A stretch of DNA of 42,646 nucleotides, from assembly GCF_021390545.1 (NCBI RefSeq), contig NZ_JAJUWR010000040.1, positions 1 to 42,646 of the forward strand, in the 5' to 3' direction. Shown one piece after another: positions 17,580-26,978 of the stretch. The notes below the pieces were generated by a model. That model did no database searches and was not told the DNA's origin. It saw only the letters and a list, made by a program, of their open reading frames with translations. Every line of letters starts with the position of its first letter. Position 1 is the first letter of the stretch. Both the position numbers and the translations under genes were made by a program. Source of the stretch: Algoriphagus sp. AGSA1. GTDB lineage: Bacteria > Bacteroidota > Bacteroidia > Cytophagales > Cyclobacteriaceae.

Positions 17580-20500
17580 TCATTTTTCGTCCGGATGAAA
17601 TTCACTTTCATTTATTTCAGAGGGAAGGTGCCCAAACTGCTCCTTGAATAATTTTCTGAAGTATTTGACGCTGGTAAACCCGACTTCATAGGCAGCCTGT
17701 GCCACCCCCAGTTTTTCTTCTTTGATCAATTTTGCGGCTCTGGCTATTTTGACCGCGCGTATATATTGGTTGATATTTTGGCCAGTGAGGGCTTTTAATT
17801 TTCGAAACAGAGAGGTTCTGCTCATTCCCATGGCTTGAGAGATGCTGTCCACATCAGTGTTTTGTTGTGTCATCCCGTCCAGAATATGTGTTTCCAGATC
17901 TCTTAGGAAGGTTTTTTCCTTGCCTATTGCGGTCTTTTCAGTGGAGGTGAGATCTTCGTTTTTGGCGTTCTTTCCTAAATAATACGAGCGAAGTCGGATC
18001 TTAGCATCCAGCAGATTCCTGATCCGGGATTTGAGAATCTGTGACTCAAAAGGTTTGGTGATGTAATCGTCCGCCCCATTTCCATATCCGGAAGTGATAC
18101 TCTCAGTACTGTCTTTTGCCGAGAGCAAAATCACCGGAATGTGGGTAGTGCCGGGATTTTCTTTAAGAATCCCGCATAGGTCAATGCCGTTTTTCTCTGG
18201 CATCATGATATCGGAAATGACCAGATCAGGAATATACTGTACCGCTTTTTCCAGCCCCTGTTTTCCATTCTCAGCAAAGATCAAATCGTAGTGATCCGCC
18301 AGCATTGTATTCATGTAATCCAGAATCTGAGGATTGTCATCAATGACCAGAAGCACCTCTCTTTCTCCGTTGATATCAAAGGTGGCATGAGGATGTAATT
18401 CATGCGTATCGGGTACCGGCAGCCATTCGCCAGTTTCTTCAAAATCCTTTAGTGCAGTATGATATTCTTTTGCTGCGTTCTTTGGGATTTTGATTCTGAA
18501 ACTACTTCCTTTTCCCGGCTGACTGATGAGCAGAATGGAGCCTTGATGGTCTTCGACTAGTCTTTTGGTCAAGGCCAAACCGATTCCTGCCCCATTTTCT
18601 GCAGCGCTTTCCCCTCCTTGATAGTACCAGTTGAATATATGGTCTTGCTCTTCATAGGGGATTCCAGGCCCATTGTCACTTACACAAAGTTCAAATTCTG
18701 AAACTGATTCTTTTAAGGATACGGTGATCTGATCATCGGGCAGACAGTACTTTAAAGCATTTGAGAGCAGGTTGTTGAATATGATGTGGAGTTTTTGAAT
18801 GTCCACCGCTGCCGTTAAGTCCGTTTTTGGCAATTCACCTCTGATTTTGATCCCTTTATGCCTTGCAAGTGGCTGATATTGCTCTATCCATTGTTTTAGA
18901 GGTTTGACCAGGGACTGTGCCTTTAAATCCAGCTGGGTCACATTGAGTTCCGCATTTCTGAACTCCAACAGTTTGGTGATCATCTCATGCAGGTATTTGG
19001 CATTCTTCTGGATCAGTAGTAGGATTTTTTGATGTTTTGGGTTTTTGGTCTCCACCAGCAAATCATCCACGGGAGCGAGGATAAGAGTTAGGGGGGTCTT
19101 CAACTCATGGGAAAAGCCGGTAAAAAACCTGACTCGCTCCTCATTGAGCTCATGCTCCAAGTGTCGTTGTTTTTTCTCAAATAGCAGTGAGTTTTTCAAT
19201 TTTAACCTATCCGCATAGTAGCGCATCCCGGCGATAGCCAGTGAAACCACTACGATAAGATAAAGTAGATAGGCAGGCCAGGTTTTCCAAAAAGGCGGGC
19301 TTATGTGAATTTTAAGTTCATTTTCAGCAATGGTTATAGAACCAGATGCCGCTTTGGCTTTTAGGGTATAGTTTCCGGGAGGGATATTGCTCAGATTGGC
19401 AGTTCCGGTATGGTTGGTTTCTATCCATTGGCTATGAAAAGGCTCAAGTTTATAAGAATAGTTAATGTCTTTGACTACAGGAAGTTTCAATGCTGCAAAG
19501 TCAAGGGAAATTAGGGTATGGTGATGGGATAAGTTGAGCTGGGACAGGTAGGGGAGACTCTCTGAAAGCTGGTATCCTTCTACTTCATTTCTGACCGAAG
19601 TTTTTTTGTTCATCAGACGCAGTTCTGTGAAAATCAGCGGATATCTATTGGTCTGTTTGTCCAGTGTTTCCGGATTGAATACATTTATGCCCTTATTTCC
19701 GCCCATATACACGTGTCCTGTTGAAGTGACCAGTGCGGCGCCTATGTTGAATTCCCCCAGTTGTATGTTGTTGATTGAATTAAGATTGCCTATCCTATTG
19801 GTCTCAGGATCGAAATAGCTGATCCCTCTATAGGTGCCCAGCCAGATTTTACCATCTTTTCCCTGGACCATGCTGTTGATGGAATTATTACTAAGTCCAT
19901 CTTCGTCAGTGAATAGGGAGTATTTTTTAGTTTCGGGATTTAATCGGATCAGTCCTTCGTGTCTGCTACCGGCCAGGATATCCCCGTCCTCCAGGACTTC
20001 AATGGCGAAGACTACTTCTACCGGGAATCCTGTAATCGTATTTTCATTATAGCGTTCCTGCTCGCCGGTCAGATAATTATATCGGATGATACCATCGCCG
20101 AATGTAGCCAACCAAAGATTTCCCAGCCCGTCTTCAGCTATATCACGGATATCTATTTTTCCCAGTTGCTTTACATAATCAAAATTGTCTATTGGAGGGT
20201 GGTAGCGATACAAACCACCCCTATTGGTCCCCACCCAGAGTTGTCCGTTCTTTCCCTCATAGATCACCCTTACGTCATTTCCTTTTTCCTGACTTTCATG
20301 GAGATAGTGCCTGCTGTCCCCGGTGGAGGGGTCAAATAAATTCAATCCTCCCTGGTAAGTGCCTACCCAAAGCCTGTCTTTACTGTCCTCAAGTAGGGAT
20401 ATAATGTAATTGTTTGACAGACTGTTGGGGTTGTCCGCTTCGTGTTCATAATGTAGGATGGTTTCTCTTTGAGGGTGAAAGTAGTCCAGTCCTCCCCCGT

Positions 20501-21674
20501 CAGTCCCTATCCAGATACTGCCATTTTTGCCCTCTGCGAGAGATCCTATTCTATCGTGGGAGATCGTCTGGGCTTTTGATAGGTTTCGCTGGATGAGCTT
20601 CACAGGGTCACCTTTTAGGTTGACGAAATTTATGCCCGTACTGGTCCCTATCCATAAGTAACCATCCTTACTTAGCTTAAGAGCGGAAACTGTCCGGTTG
20701 AAGACGCTGGTTCCATCTTGTTTGGGTAGGTACCATTTTATTTTCACATGCTGGTCTTTTAGAAAGCTGTTCGCATCCAGAATATTTAACCCGCCATTTC
20801 TGGTTCCGATCCAAAGATTTCCCGATTCATCTTTTTCAAAGCACAAGACATTTCCATCGCTCAACCCCAGGGTAGGGCTATCCGCCTCCATGATTTTCAA
20901 AGTGTCTGCATTTGGGGTGATCACACGAATTCCTTCGTTGGTACCTAGCCAGAGATTGTCTGATTCATCAGTATAGAGTGTATTGATGTTAAGCGGAATG
21001 GAAGTATTTGAATCCGCCAACGGATGAACTGTGTTTTGCCTCAAATCAATCTTGTCCAACCCTTTGTCAAAATGCCCTACCCAGAGAATGGAATCACCCT
21101 GTAATGCCAACGCTGAAATACGTGTAGAAGAAAGGGGATAGGAATTGGAAGGGTCATGTGAAAAATTAACACGTACACTGTCCCCAGCCAAAATCTGTAC
21201 ACTTCCCTCGTAATGGGCTATGATTTTTTGGCCTTTGAGACCGTCAATAATATAGCTGATGGAGTTTTGGCTCAGACCCTTGATATAATCGGCCTTGCTG
21301 AACAATCCTGACTTTGGGTCATAATCACCCAGACCTTTGCTGGTAGCCAGAAGAAGGTGTTGATTATGATCTATTTTCAACTGCTCTATATAATTGGAGG
21401 CTGGGCCTGAGGAAGGATTAAGGTTGCTTTTTCTATAAATCTGAAATGTACTTCCGTCATATCGGTTGAGTCCATCTATCGTGGCGATCCAGATGAAACC
21501 CAAGGAATCCTGCTCGATGTGATTGATATAGTTATTGGACAGTCCGTTTTCTACATCCAGCAAGTAAAAGGTGAGCTGGTTCTGTTGGGATAAAATAGAT
21601 GTGGTATCGGAAGTCCGCGCATGACCGATCAATGAAAAACCAAGCAACAGGAAGGTTATAATATAGGATTTCAT
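17580..21674 (-). CDS. hybrid two-component system sensor/regulator (HTCS)
   Basis: This 1364-residue one-protein signalling chain is typical of Bacteroidota glycan loci. A signal peptide (about 1-20) is followed by a periplasmic sensor of repeated two-bladed propeller motifs (about 40-690, many LWIGT..GL.. repeats), then a Y_Y_Y domain (about 725-790) and a transmembrane helix (about 795-816). The cytoplasmic histidine kinase has His856 in FSHELKTP, the N-box NNLLSNALKY and the G-boxes DNGPGIP and GAGIGLALTKRLV. A receiver domain follows with the phospho-acceptor Asp1155 in VISDIMMPE, then an AraC-type DNA-binding domain (about 1270-1360). It lies back to back with susC-susD-GH30 and should activate them when it binds an oligosaccharide cut from the target glycan. 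All key catalytic residues are present. Confidence 0.96.
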   Translation of the reverse strand: MKSYIITFLLLGFSLIGHARTSDTTSILSQQNQLTFYLLDVENGLSNNYINHIEQDSLGFIWIATIDGLNRYDGSTFQIYRKSNLNPSSGPASNYIEQLKIDHNQHLLLATSKGLGDYDPKSGLFSKADYIKGLSQNSISYIIDGLKGQKIIAHYEGSVQILAGDSVRVNFSHDPSNSYPLSSTRISALALQGDSILWVGHFDKGLDKIDLRQNTVHPLADSNTSIPLNINTLYTDESDNLWLGTNEGIRVITPNADTLKIMEADSPTLGLSDGNVLCFEKDESGNLWIGTRNGGLNILDANSFLKDQHVKIKWYLPKQDGTSVFNRTVSALKLSKDGYLWIGTSTGINFVNLKGDPVKLIQRNLSKAQTISHDRIGSLAEGKNGSIWIGTDGGGLDYFHPQRETILHYEHEADNPNSLSNNYIISLLEDSKDRLWVGTYQGGLNLFDPSTGDSRHYLHESQEKGNDVRVIYEGKNGQLWVGTNRGGLYRYHPPIDNFDYVKQLGKIDIRDIAEDGLGNLWLATFGDGIIRYNYLTGEQERYNENTITGFPVEVVFAIEVLEDGDILAGSRHEGLIRLNPETKKYSLFTDEDGLSNNSINSMVQGKDGKIWLGTYRGISYFDPETNRIGNLNSINNIQLGEFNIGAALVTSTGHVYMGGNKGINVFNPETLDKQTNRYPLIFTELRLMNKKTSVRNEVEGYQLSESLPYLSQLNLSHHHTLISLDFAALKLPVVKDINYSYKLEPFHSQWIETNHTGTANLSNIPPGNYTLKAKAASGSITIAENELKIHISPPFWKTWPAYLLYLIVVVSLAIAGMRYYADRLKLKNSLLFEKKQRHLEHELNEERVRFFTGFSHELKTPLTLILAPVDDLLVETKNPKHQKILLLIQKNAKYLHEMITKLLEFRNAELNVTQLDLKAQSLVKPLKQWIEQYQPLARHKGIKIRGELPKTDLTAAVDIQKLHIIFNNLLSNALKYCLPDDQITVSLKESVSEFELCVSDNGPGIPYEEQDHIFNWYYQGGESAAENGAGIGLALTKRLVEDHQGSILLISQPGKGSSFRIKIPKNAAKEYHTALKDFEETGEWLPVPDTHELHPHATFDINGEREVLLVIDDNPQILDYMNTMLADHYDLIFAENGKQGLEKAVQYIPDLVISDIMMPEKNGIDLCGILKENPGTTHIPVILLSAKDSTESITSGYGNGADDYITKPFESQILKSRIRNLLDAKIRLRSYYLGKNAKNEDLTSTEKTAIGKEKTFLRDLETHILDGMTQQNTDVDSISQAMGMSRTSLFRKLKALTGQNINQYIRAVKIARAAKLIKEEKLGVAQAAYEVGFTSVKYFRKLFKEQFGHLPSEINESEFHPDEK

Positions 21675-22120
21675 CTGTTTATATTTTGATTTTTACTGGT
21701 CAGATAGCCTGTCCCGATTTTTCTTCGGGAGAATCTCGCCAGGCGAATAATCATCCCTCTGTGTGTCGCTTGCGTCATGCTCGATTTCATGTGTCTATAA
21801 TTGTTTTTCAATGGTCACATGCCCGCCTGTCGGCAGGCAGGGAATCTCGCAGCGTTTACAATCATGCCAGTGTGTGTCGATATCGACATGCCTGCCTGTC
21901 CGGTAGGCAGGCTCGATTTCATCTGTGCACAATCACGAAAAACGTCCTCAAAAAAACGAACAATATTCACAGGAATGGGCATTTGGTCACTTTCTGCCCC
22001 ATTAATTGCTGATTTATACCCCCTGTATCTTTCGGATTTTTAAGAACATTGCTCCGTAGATTAAGTGGTTTTTTACTTGGTCTTCGGCTTTTTGTAATTA
22101 ACAAAATAAACCTAAAAAAC
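21675..22120. promoter_or_regulatory. divergent HTCS / susC control region
   Basis: This 446-bp region must hold the HTCS promoter on the minus strand, the susC promoter on the plus strand and the HTCS binding site. Half is occupied by the hairpin-bearing tandem block; the susC-proximal 200 bp is free of it and is the likelier site for the activator and polymerase. I found no perfect TAnnTTTG -7 box. Confidence 0.45.
21713..21912. repeat. duplicated hairpin-bearing block in the HTCS/susC intergenic region
   Basis: Two units align. Each begins with a hairpin (CCCGA/TCGGG at 21713-21729; GCCTG/CAGGC at 21825-21838), continues with AATCTCGC, then a TGTGTGTCG segment, CATG, and CTCGATTTCAT. In unit two a perfect 8-bp stem-loop (GCCTGCCT / AGGCAGGC, 21890-21912) is inserted exactly at the CATG/CTCGATTTCAT junction. 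The block lies in the control region of a divergent regulator and its target operon. Confidence 0.65.
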
Positions 22121-25100
22121 ATGCTAACACAACTACCAGCCAGGGCATGGCTGTATTGTATGTCATTTATGCTAGTAATGATGTGCAGTGTGCCCAATGT
22201 ATTCGGCCAGGAAAAAATTTCAGGTCGGGTATTGGATGAAACCGGGGCAGGATTGCCTGGTGCTTCCGTTTTATTGAAAGGCACTACTACGGGTGCCGTT
22301 ACAGATTTGGATGGCAATTTCACATTATCAATTGGATCTGCCGCCAATGCTACCTTAAGTATTTCATTTATCGGATATCTCACCCGAGAATATCAAATTC
22401 AAAGCGGTGAAAGCAACATCACAATCCAAATGGTACCTGATGAGCAGTCTCTAAATGAAGTAGTCGTGGTGGGATATGGAGAACAAAAGAAGGCTACGCT
22501 CACAGGTTCTGTTTCACAGGTTGAAGGCAGGGATTTACAGAATAGTCCGCAACCCAATATTTCTAATTCCCTATCCGGAAGGTTTTCAGGGATTATAGCG
22601 AATAACCGTGGAGGTGAACCTGGATATGATGGCTCCAGTATCAGCATACGTGGTTTGGCCACTACAGGAAACAATGATGTACTGGTTGTAGTGGATGGGG
22701 TTCCTGGGCAAATTGGTGGGTTGGAGCGACTCAATCCTAATGACATCGAAAGTATCTCGGTACTAAAGGATGCCTCGGCGGCGATCTATGGCTCCAGGGC
22801 GGCCAACGGCGTGATCCTGGTGACCACTAAGCGTGGTAAATCCGGGAAACCGGTGATTTCCTACAGCTTCAACCAAGGATTCTCTTCCCCCACACGATTG
22901 CCTGCTATGGCAGATGCGGGGACTTATGCACAGATCAGAAATGAAATAGCCTATTATAATAATCCTCAGGGCGGTTTGAACCAGGTGTATTCCGAGGACG
23001 AGTTGGGGATGTTTAGAAATGGAACTGATCCGCTCAATTATCCAAACACCGATTGGGCAGCAGCTGCGCTGAATAATACTGCTTTGCAAAGCCAGCATGA
23101 TCTGAGCATCAGGGGTGGTTCGGAAAATGTCACCTATTTCCTGTCCTTGGGCAAAACCGGACAGGACGGCCTGTACAAAGACGGGGCTACACGCTACGAT
23201 CAATACAGCTTCAGATCCAATGTGGATGCGGATATCACGGATAAACTGACAGTGGGATTATCCTTGTCAGGGAGAAAAGAAGATAGGCAATACCCAACAT
23301 CAGGTGCAGGGGAGATTTTCAGGTCTATCTACAGAGCTTATCCTACAGTGGCGGCAGTCTATCCTAATGGACTTCCTTCTTCAGGTATAGAAAATTCCAA
23401 TCCTGTGGTCATGGCCACAGAGCAGGGAGGCTTAAACCACAACCCCCGCTACGTATTTAATGGAATACTAAGAGGGAAGTATGAGTTTGGCTTCCTTGAA
23501 GGTCTTTCCGCAGAAGGTTTTTTCTCAGTAGATGAAAGCTCTGACAGATCCAGGAATTTCAGCAAACCTTATACGCTGTACAATTATGACCGTACTTCGG
23601 ACGCTTACAATCCTGTGGTAGTAGGTGGAGGACCTGATCAGCAGCCTACCCTCTCAGAGTCGCATTATACCCAGTCCATGGTGGTATCCAATATCAGACT
23701 GAACTTCAAGCATTATTTTGGAGACCATTTCTTTGATGCGTTTGTGGGATATGAACAAAGTGAAAACAGATCCCATACGCTTGGAGCCTCACGGTTGCAT
23801 TTCCCGACTGCTGAGACTCCTGAACTTTCCCAGGGTGGCGCCGCGGCATCTGATTATGACAACTGGGGAAGCAGCTACAATTACACCAGGAAAAGCTCTC
23901 TCAGCAGAATCGCCTATAACTACAATGAAAAATATCTGGCTGAGTTGCAGATGAGAGTGGATGGGTCTTCCAATTTCCCTGAGGACAGTAGGTATGGTTT
24001 TTTCCCTTCCCTATCCGTGGGTTACAGGATTTCTGAAGAAAGCTGGTTTAGGGAGAAAGTAGGCTTCTTTGATGACCTGAAATTCAGGGCATCTTATGGT
24101 AAGCTTGGAAATGACAACGTAGGGCAGTTCCAGTATTTTGACAACTACTCCTTCAACAACCGCTATGTACTCGGGGATGTGGTACATACAGGCATCGATC
24201 TCACCCGCCTTGCCAATCCAAATATTACCTGGGAAGTGGCTACCAAAACTGACATCGGCTTTAATGCAATTTGGTTGAAGAAATTCACCACCGAGTTCAT
24301 CTATTTCCAGCAGGACAGAAGCAAGATCCTGACGATCAGAAATGCCTCGATTCCCGGTACTTCAGGTATTGTAAATCCATACGATGGGGAGTCACTGGTG
24401 CCTGCGGAAAATATCGGTGAGGTAAAAAGCCACGGATTTGAGTCCACTGTGGGCTACCAGCATGAAGGCAATTTCAGCTTTGGGGTAGCAGGGAACTTCA
24501 CCTATGCGAAAAATGAAGTTGTATATATAGATGAAGCTTCCGGAGTACTGGATTATCAGCGTCAGACAGGGAATCCCATGAATACATATCTACTATACAA
24601 TGCCATAGGTATTTTTAGAAGCCAGGAAGAACTGGATAGTACGCCTCATGTGCCGGGAGCCATGGTGGGAGATCTTATTTATGAGGATTTCAATGGTGAT
24701 GGAGTGATTGATGCAGACGATATGACCCGAAGCAAGTATGGCAATATCCCTCAGATTACGTTTGGTATGACGCTGAACGCCGCTTGGAAAAACTGGGATT
24801 TCTCGGCAGTGATTTCAGGACAGTCGCAGGTAAGCCAGTATGTATTGCCAGAATCAGGGACTGTAGGCAATTTCTATAGTAGCTGGGCAGATAACCGATA
24901 TTCTCCCACAAATCCGGAGGGCACTTTTCCTAGGGTCAGTGAAAGATCCTCCTCAGCTGTCAGTGGGGGATTATACAGGAATAATTTCTGGTTGAACGAC
25001 GCCAGTTTTGCCCGATTGAAAAATGTACAGATCGGTTACAATGTGCCTCAGCCTGTTTTGGAAAAACTATCCATCAGCAGTCTGAAGATCTATGCAAATG

Positions 25101-25219
25101 CCTTCAACTTATTCACTCTGACCAAGGTGAAAGACTATGACCCAGAAGGATCCAGTGAAAGCGGACAATTCTATCCGCAGCAGAAGATCATTAACCTAGG
25201 TGTCAACATTCAATTCTAA
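22121..25219 (+). CDS. SusC/RagA-family TonB-dependent glycan transporter
   Basis: This is a 1032-residue outer-membrane importer. I start at the ATG at 22121, which gives a signal peptide (MLTQLPARAWLYCMSFMLVM..., cleaved near VFGQ); the upstream extension starts with TTG and has no signal character. Next come a carboxypeptidase-like regulatory domain (ISGRVLDETGAGLPGASVLLKG), the SusC hallmark NEVVVVGYGEQKK, a plug with GEPGYDGSSISIRG and VLKDASAAIYGSRAANGVI, and the barrel. Unlike the other SusC in this window it has no STN domain, which fits HTCS rather than FecR/sigma control. susD follows 11 bp downstream. Confidence 0.96.
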   Translation: MLTQLPARAWLYCMSFMLVMMCSVPNVFGQEKISGRVLDETGAGLPGASVLLKGTTTGAVTDLDGNFTLSIGSAANATLSISFIGYLTREYQIQSGESNITIQMVPDEQSLNEVVVVGYGEQKKATLTGSVSQVEGRDLQNSPQPNISNSLSGRFSGIIANNRGGEPGYDGSSISIRGLATTGNNDVLVVVDGVPGQIGGLERLNPNDIESISVLKDASAAIYGSRAANGVILVTTKRGKSGKPVISYSFNQGFSSPTRLPAMADAGTYAQIRNEIAYYNNPQGGLNQVYSEDELGMFRNGTDPLNYPNTDWAAAALNNTALQSQHDLSIRGGSENVTYFLSLGKTGQDGLYKDGATRYDQYSFRSNVDADITDKLTVGLSLSGRKEDRQYPTSGAGEIFRSIYRAYPTVAAVYPNGLPSSGIENSNPVVMATEQGGLNHNPRYVFNGILRGKYEFGFLEGLSAEGFFSVDESSDRSRNFSKPYTLYNYDRTSDAYNPVVVGGGPDQQPTLSESHYTQSMVVSNIRLNFKHYFGDHFFDAFVGYEQSENRSHTLGASRLHFPTAETPELSQGGAAASDYDNWGSSYNYTRKSSLSRIAYNYNEKYLAELQMRVDGSSNFPEDSRYGFFPSLSVGYRISEESWFREKVGFFDDLKFRASYGKLGNDNVGQFQYFDNYSFNNRYVLGDVVHTGIDLTRLANPNITWEVATKTDIGFNAIWLKKFTTEFIYFQQDRSKILTIRNASIPGTSGIVNPYDGESLVPAENIGEVKSHGFESTVGYQHEGNFSFGVAGNFTYAKNEVVYIDEASGVLDYQRQTGNPMNTYLLYNAIGIFRSQEELDSTPHVPGAMVGDLIYEDFNGDGVIDADDMTRSKYGNIPQITFGMTLNAAWKNWDFSAVISGQSQVSQYVLPESGTVGNFYSSWADNRYSPTNPEGTFPRVSERSSSAVSGGLYRNNFWLNDASFARLKNVQIGYNVPQPVLEKLSISSLKIYANAFNLFTLTKVKDYDPEGSSESGQFYPQQKIINLGVNIQF

Positions 25220-25230
25220 ACCCGAACAAA

Positions 25231-26928
25231 ATGACTACTAAAAATATATTAAAACCTTTCTTGGGGATTGCGCTGAGCGGCATATTGCTGGGCGGATGTC
25301 AGGAGGATTTTCTGGATGTAGTGCCCACTGACAGAGTCTCTGATGCATCAATTTTATCTGACTCTACACTATTTGAGGCCTATGTGATCAATAGATACCT
25401 CGGAGTAAGATTGACTGATAAAGAAGGTGACGCCTACCAGCCTGGGTTTGGGCGAGGCTTCGAATATGCCATGTGGAGCTCGCTCACGGATGAGTCCATT
25501 TACAACAATGATGATAATACATGGTTTATCCAGCAAGGGCAACTTTCTCCACAGAATACCGGAATAGCGGGGACTTTCTGGGGCAGATCCTACAGAAGCA
25601 TCCGGGAAGTGAATTATGCACTTGCCAATATTGGGGAGCTGGAAATGAGTCAGTCTGGAAAAGACAGGCTGATCGCTGAGCTTAAATTTATCCGCGCATT
25701 CCGCTATTTTGATCTGATCAAAAATTACGGGGACGTGGTGCTGATGGGGGACAATGTAGCCCAACTTGGAGATGATTTCACAGACCCTTCTTACTATGAA
25801 CGTGCTCCCAAGGAAGAGGCAATAGCCTATGCCATCCAGGAATTGGATGCCGCGGCAGCAAGATTGCCTCAAACTAACAGTGCATCATGGCTGGAAGGAC
25901 GGGCTACCAAAGGAGCGGCATTGGCATTGAAGTCGAGGTTCTTGCTTTATGCGGCCAGTCCACTGTACAATGATGGCGGCAGTGACGCCCAAAAATGGCA
26001 ACAGGCAGCGGATGCCGCAAAGGCTGTAATGGATATGGGACAGTATAGCCTGTATCAAAACGGATATGGAGAGCTTTTTTTGACTCCCCAGAGTAATTCT
26101 GAGATCATTTTTGCCAGATATTACAATATCAATGCTAGACATACCGCACTAGAGATCGCCAATGGACCCAATGGATATGATGGTTGGGGAGGGAATGTAC
26201 CCCTTCAAAATCTGATTGATGACTATGAAATGATGGATGGAACTCCGTTCAGCTGGGATAATGAAGAGCAGGCCAGTGCCCCTTATGAAAATAGAGATCC
26301 TAGATTCTATGCAAGTATCCTCTACAATGGGGCTCCATACAGAGACAGGGAAGTTGAAACATTCTTACCTAATGGACGGGATAGCCAGGGAGGCCCATCA
26401 AACTGGAATACAAGTAAGACAGGGTATTACCTGAGAAAATTCATTGATGAAGACCTTCCAATTCGCAATCCTTGGGAGGTAGCGGGTACCCAAAACTGGA
26501 TATATTTCCGGTATGCTGAAATCCTGCTCAACTATGCGGAAGCCCAAAATGAAGCTGTAGGGCCTGATGCAAGCGTATATGATGCGATTAATTCAATCAG
26601 AAGCAGAGCAGGGGTGGAGATGCCTCCTTTGCCAGCCGGACTGGGCAAGGATGAGATGAGAGAAAGAATCCATCATGAGCGTAGGATAGAACTTGCTTTC
26701 GAAGAGCACCGCTACTATGACGTCAGAAGATGGATGACGGCCGATGAAGTGGAAAATACACCGGCTTACGGTATTGAAATCATTAAAGCAGCTGATGGTA
26801 CATTGTCTTACAGCAGGAAGATATCTTTGAACGGGAAGAAATTTGAACCACAGAATTACTGGTTACCTATTCCACGTTCAGAAATTTTAGCTTCTGACAA
26901 CCAGCTGAGGCAGAACGAGGGTTATTGA
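25231..26928 (+). CDS. SusD/RagB-family glycan-binding lipoprotein
   Basis: This is a 565-residue surface lipoprotein partnering the preceding SusC. Its signal ends in LLGGC (Cys23), followed by QEDFLDVVPTDRVSD, the standard SusD start. Helical TPR-type segments (AELKFIRAFRYFDLIKNYGD) and the family's HHERRIELAFEEHRYYDVRRW and YWLPIPRSEI ends are present. Overall length is usual. It is translated 11 bp after susC. A terminator-like hairpin follows 6 bp after its stop, so it may be made in excess over the downstream hydrolase. Ligand identity is not readable, but the GH30 neighbour suggests a beta-linked glycan. Confidence 0.95.
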   Translation: MTTKNILKPFLGIALSGILLGGCQEDFLDVVPTDRVSDASILSDSTLFEAYVINRYLGVRLTDKEGDAYQPGFGRGFEYAMWSSLTDESIYNNDDNTWFIQQGQLSPQNTGIAGTFWGRSYRSIREVNYALANIGELEMSQSGKDRLIAELKFIRAFRYFDLIKNYGDVVLMGDNVAQLGDDFTDPSYYERAPKEEAIAYAIQELDAAAARLPQTNSASWLEGRATKGAALALKSRFLLYAASPLYNDGGSDAQKWQQAADAAKAVMDMGQYSLYQNGYGELFLTPQSNSEIIFARYYNINARHTALEIANGPNGYDGWGGNVPLQNLIDDYEMMDGTPFSWDNEEQASAPYENRDPRFYASILYNGAPYRDREVETFLPNGRDSQGGPSNWNTSKTGYYLRKFIDEDLPIRNPWEVAGTQNWIYFRYAEILLNYAEAQNEAVGPDASVYDAINSIRSRAGVEMPPLPAGLGKDEMRERIHHERRIELAFEEHRYYDVRRWMTADEVENTPAYGIEIIKAADGTLSYSRKISLNGKKFEPQNYWLPIPRSEILASDNQLRQNEGY

Positions 26929-26934
26929 GAAGTG

Positions 26935-26965
26935 AAAGGGGAAGCTTTTTAGTTTCCCTTTTTTT
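26935..26965 (+). terminator. intra-operon terminator-like hairpin
   Basis: AAAGGG (26935-26940) pairs with CCCTTT (26956-26961), extended by two A-T pairs past a bulged G, and runs into seven T's (26959-26965). It lies between the susD stop (26928) and the GH30 start (26979). It probably lowers, rather than abolishes, GH30 transcription. Confidence 0.7.
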
Positions 26966-26978
26966 ACAATTTTAGGAA

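Noticed and set aside
21686..22012. 108-codon plus-strand open frame in the HTCS/susC gap
   Set aside because: It is built from the duplicated hairpin block, repeats its own residues in step with the DNA repeat, and has no protein-like signature.
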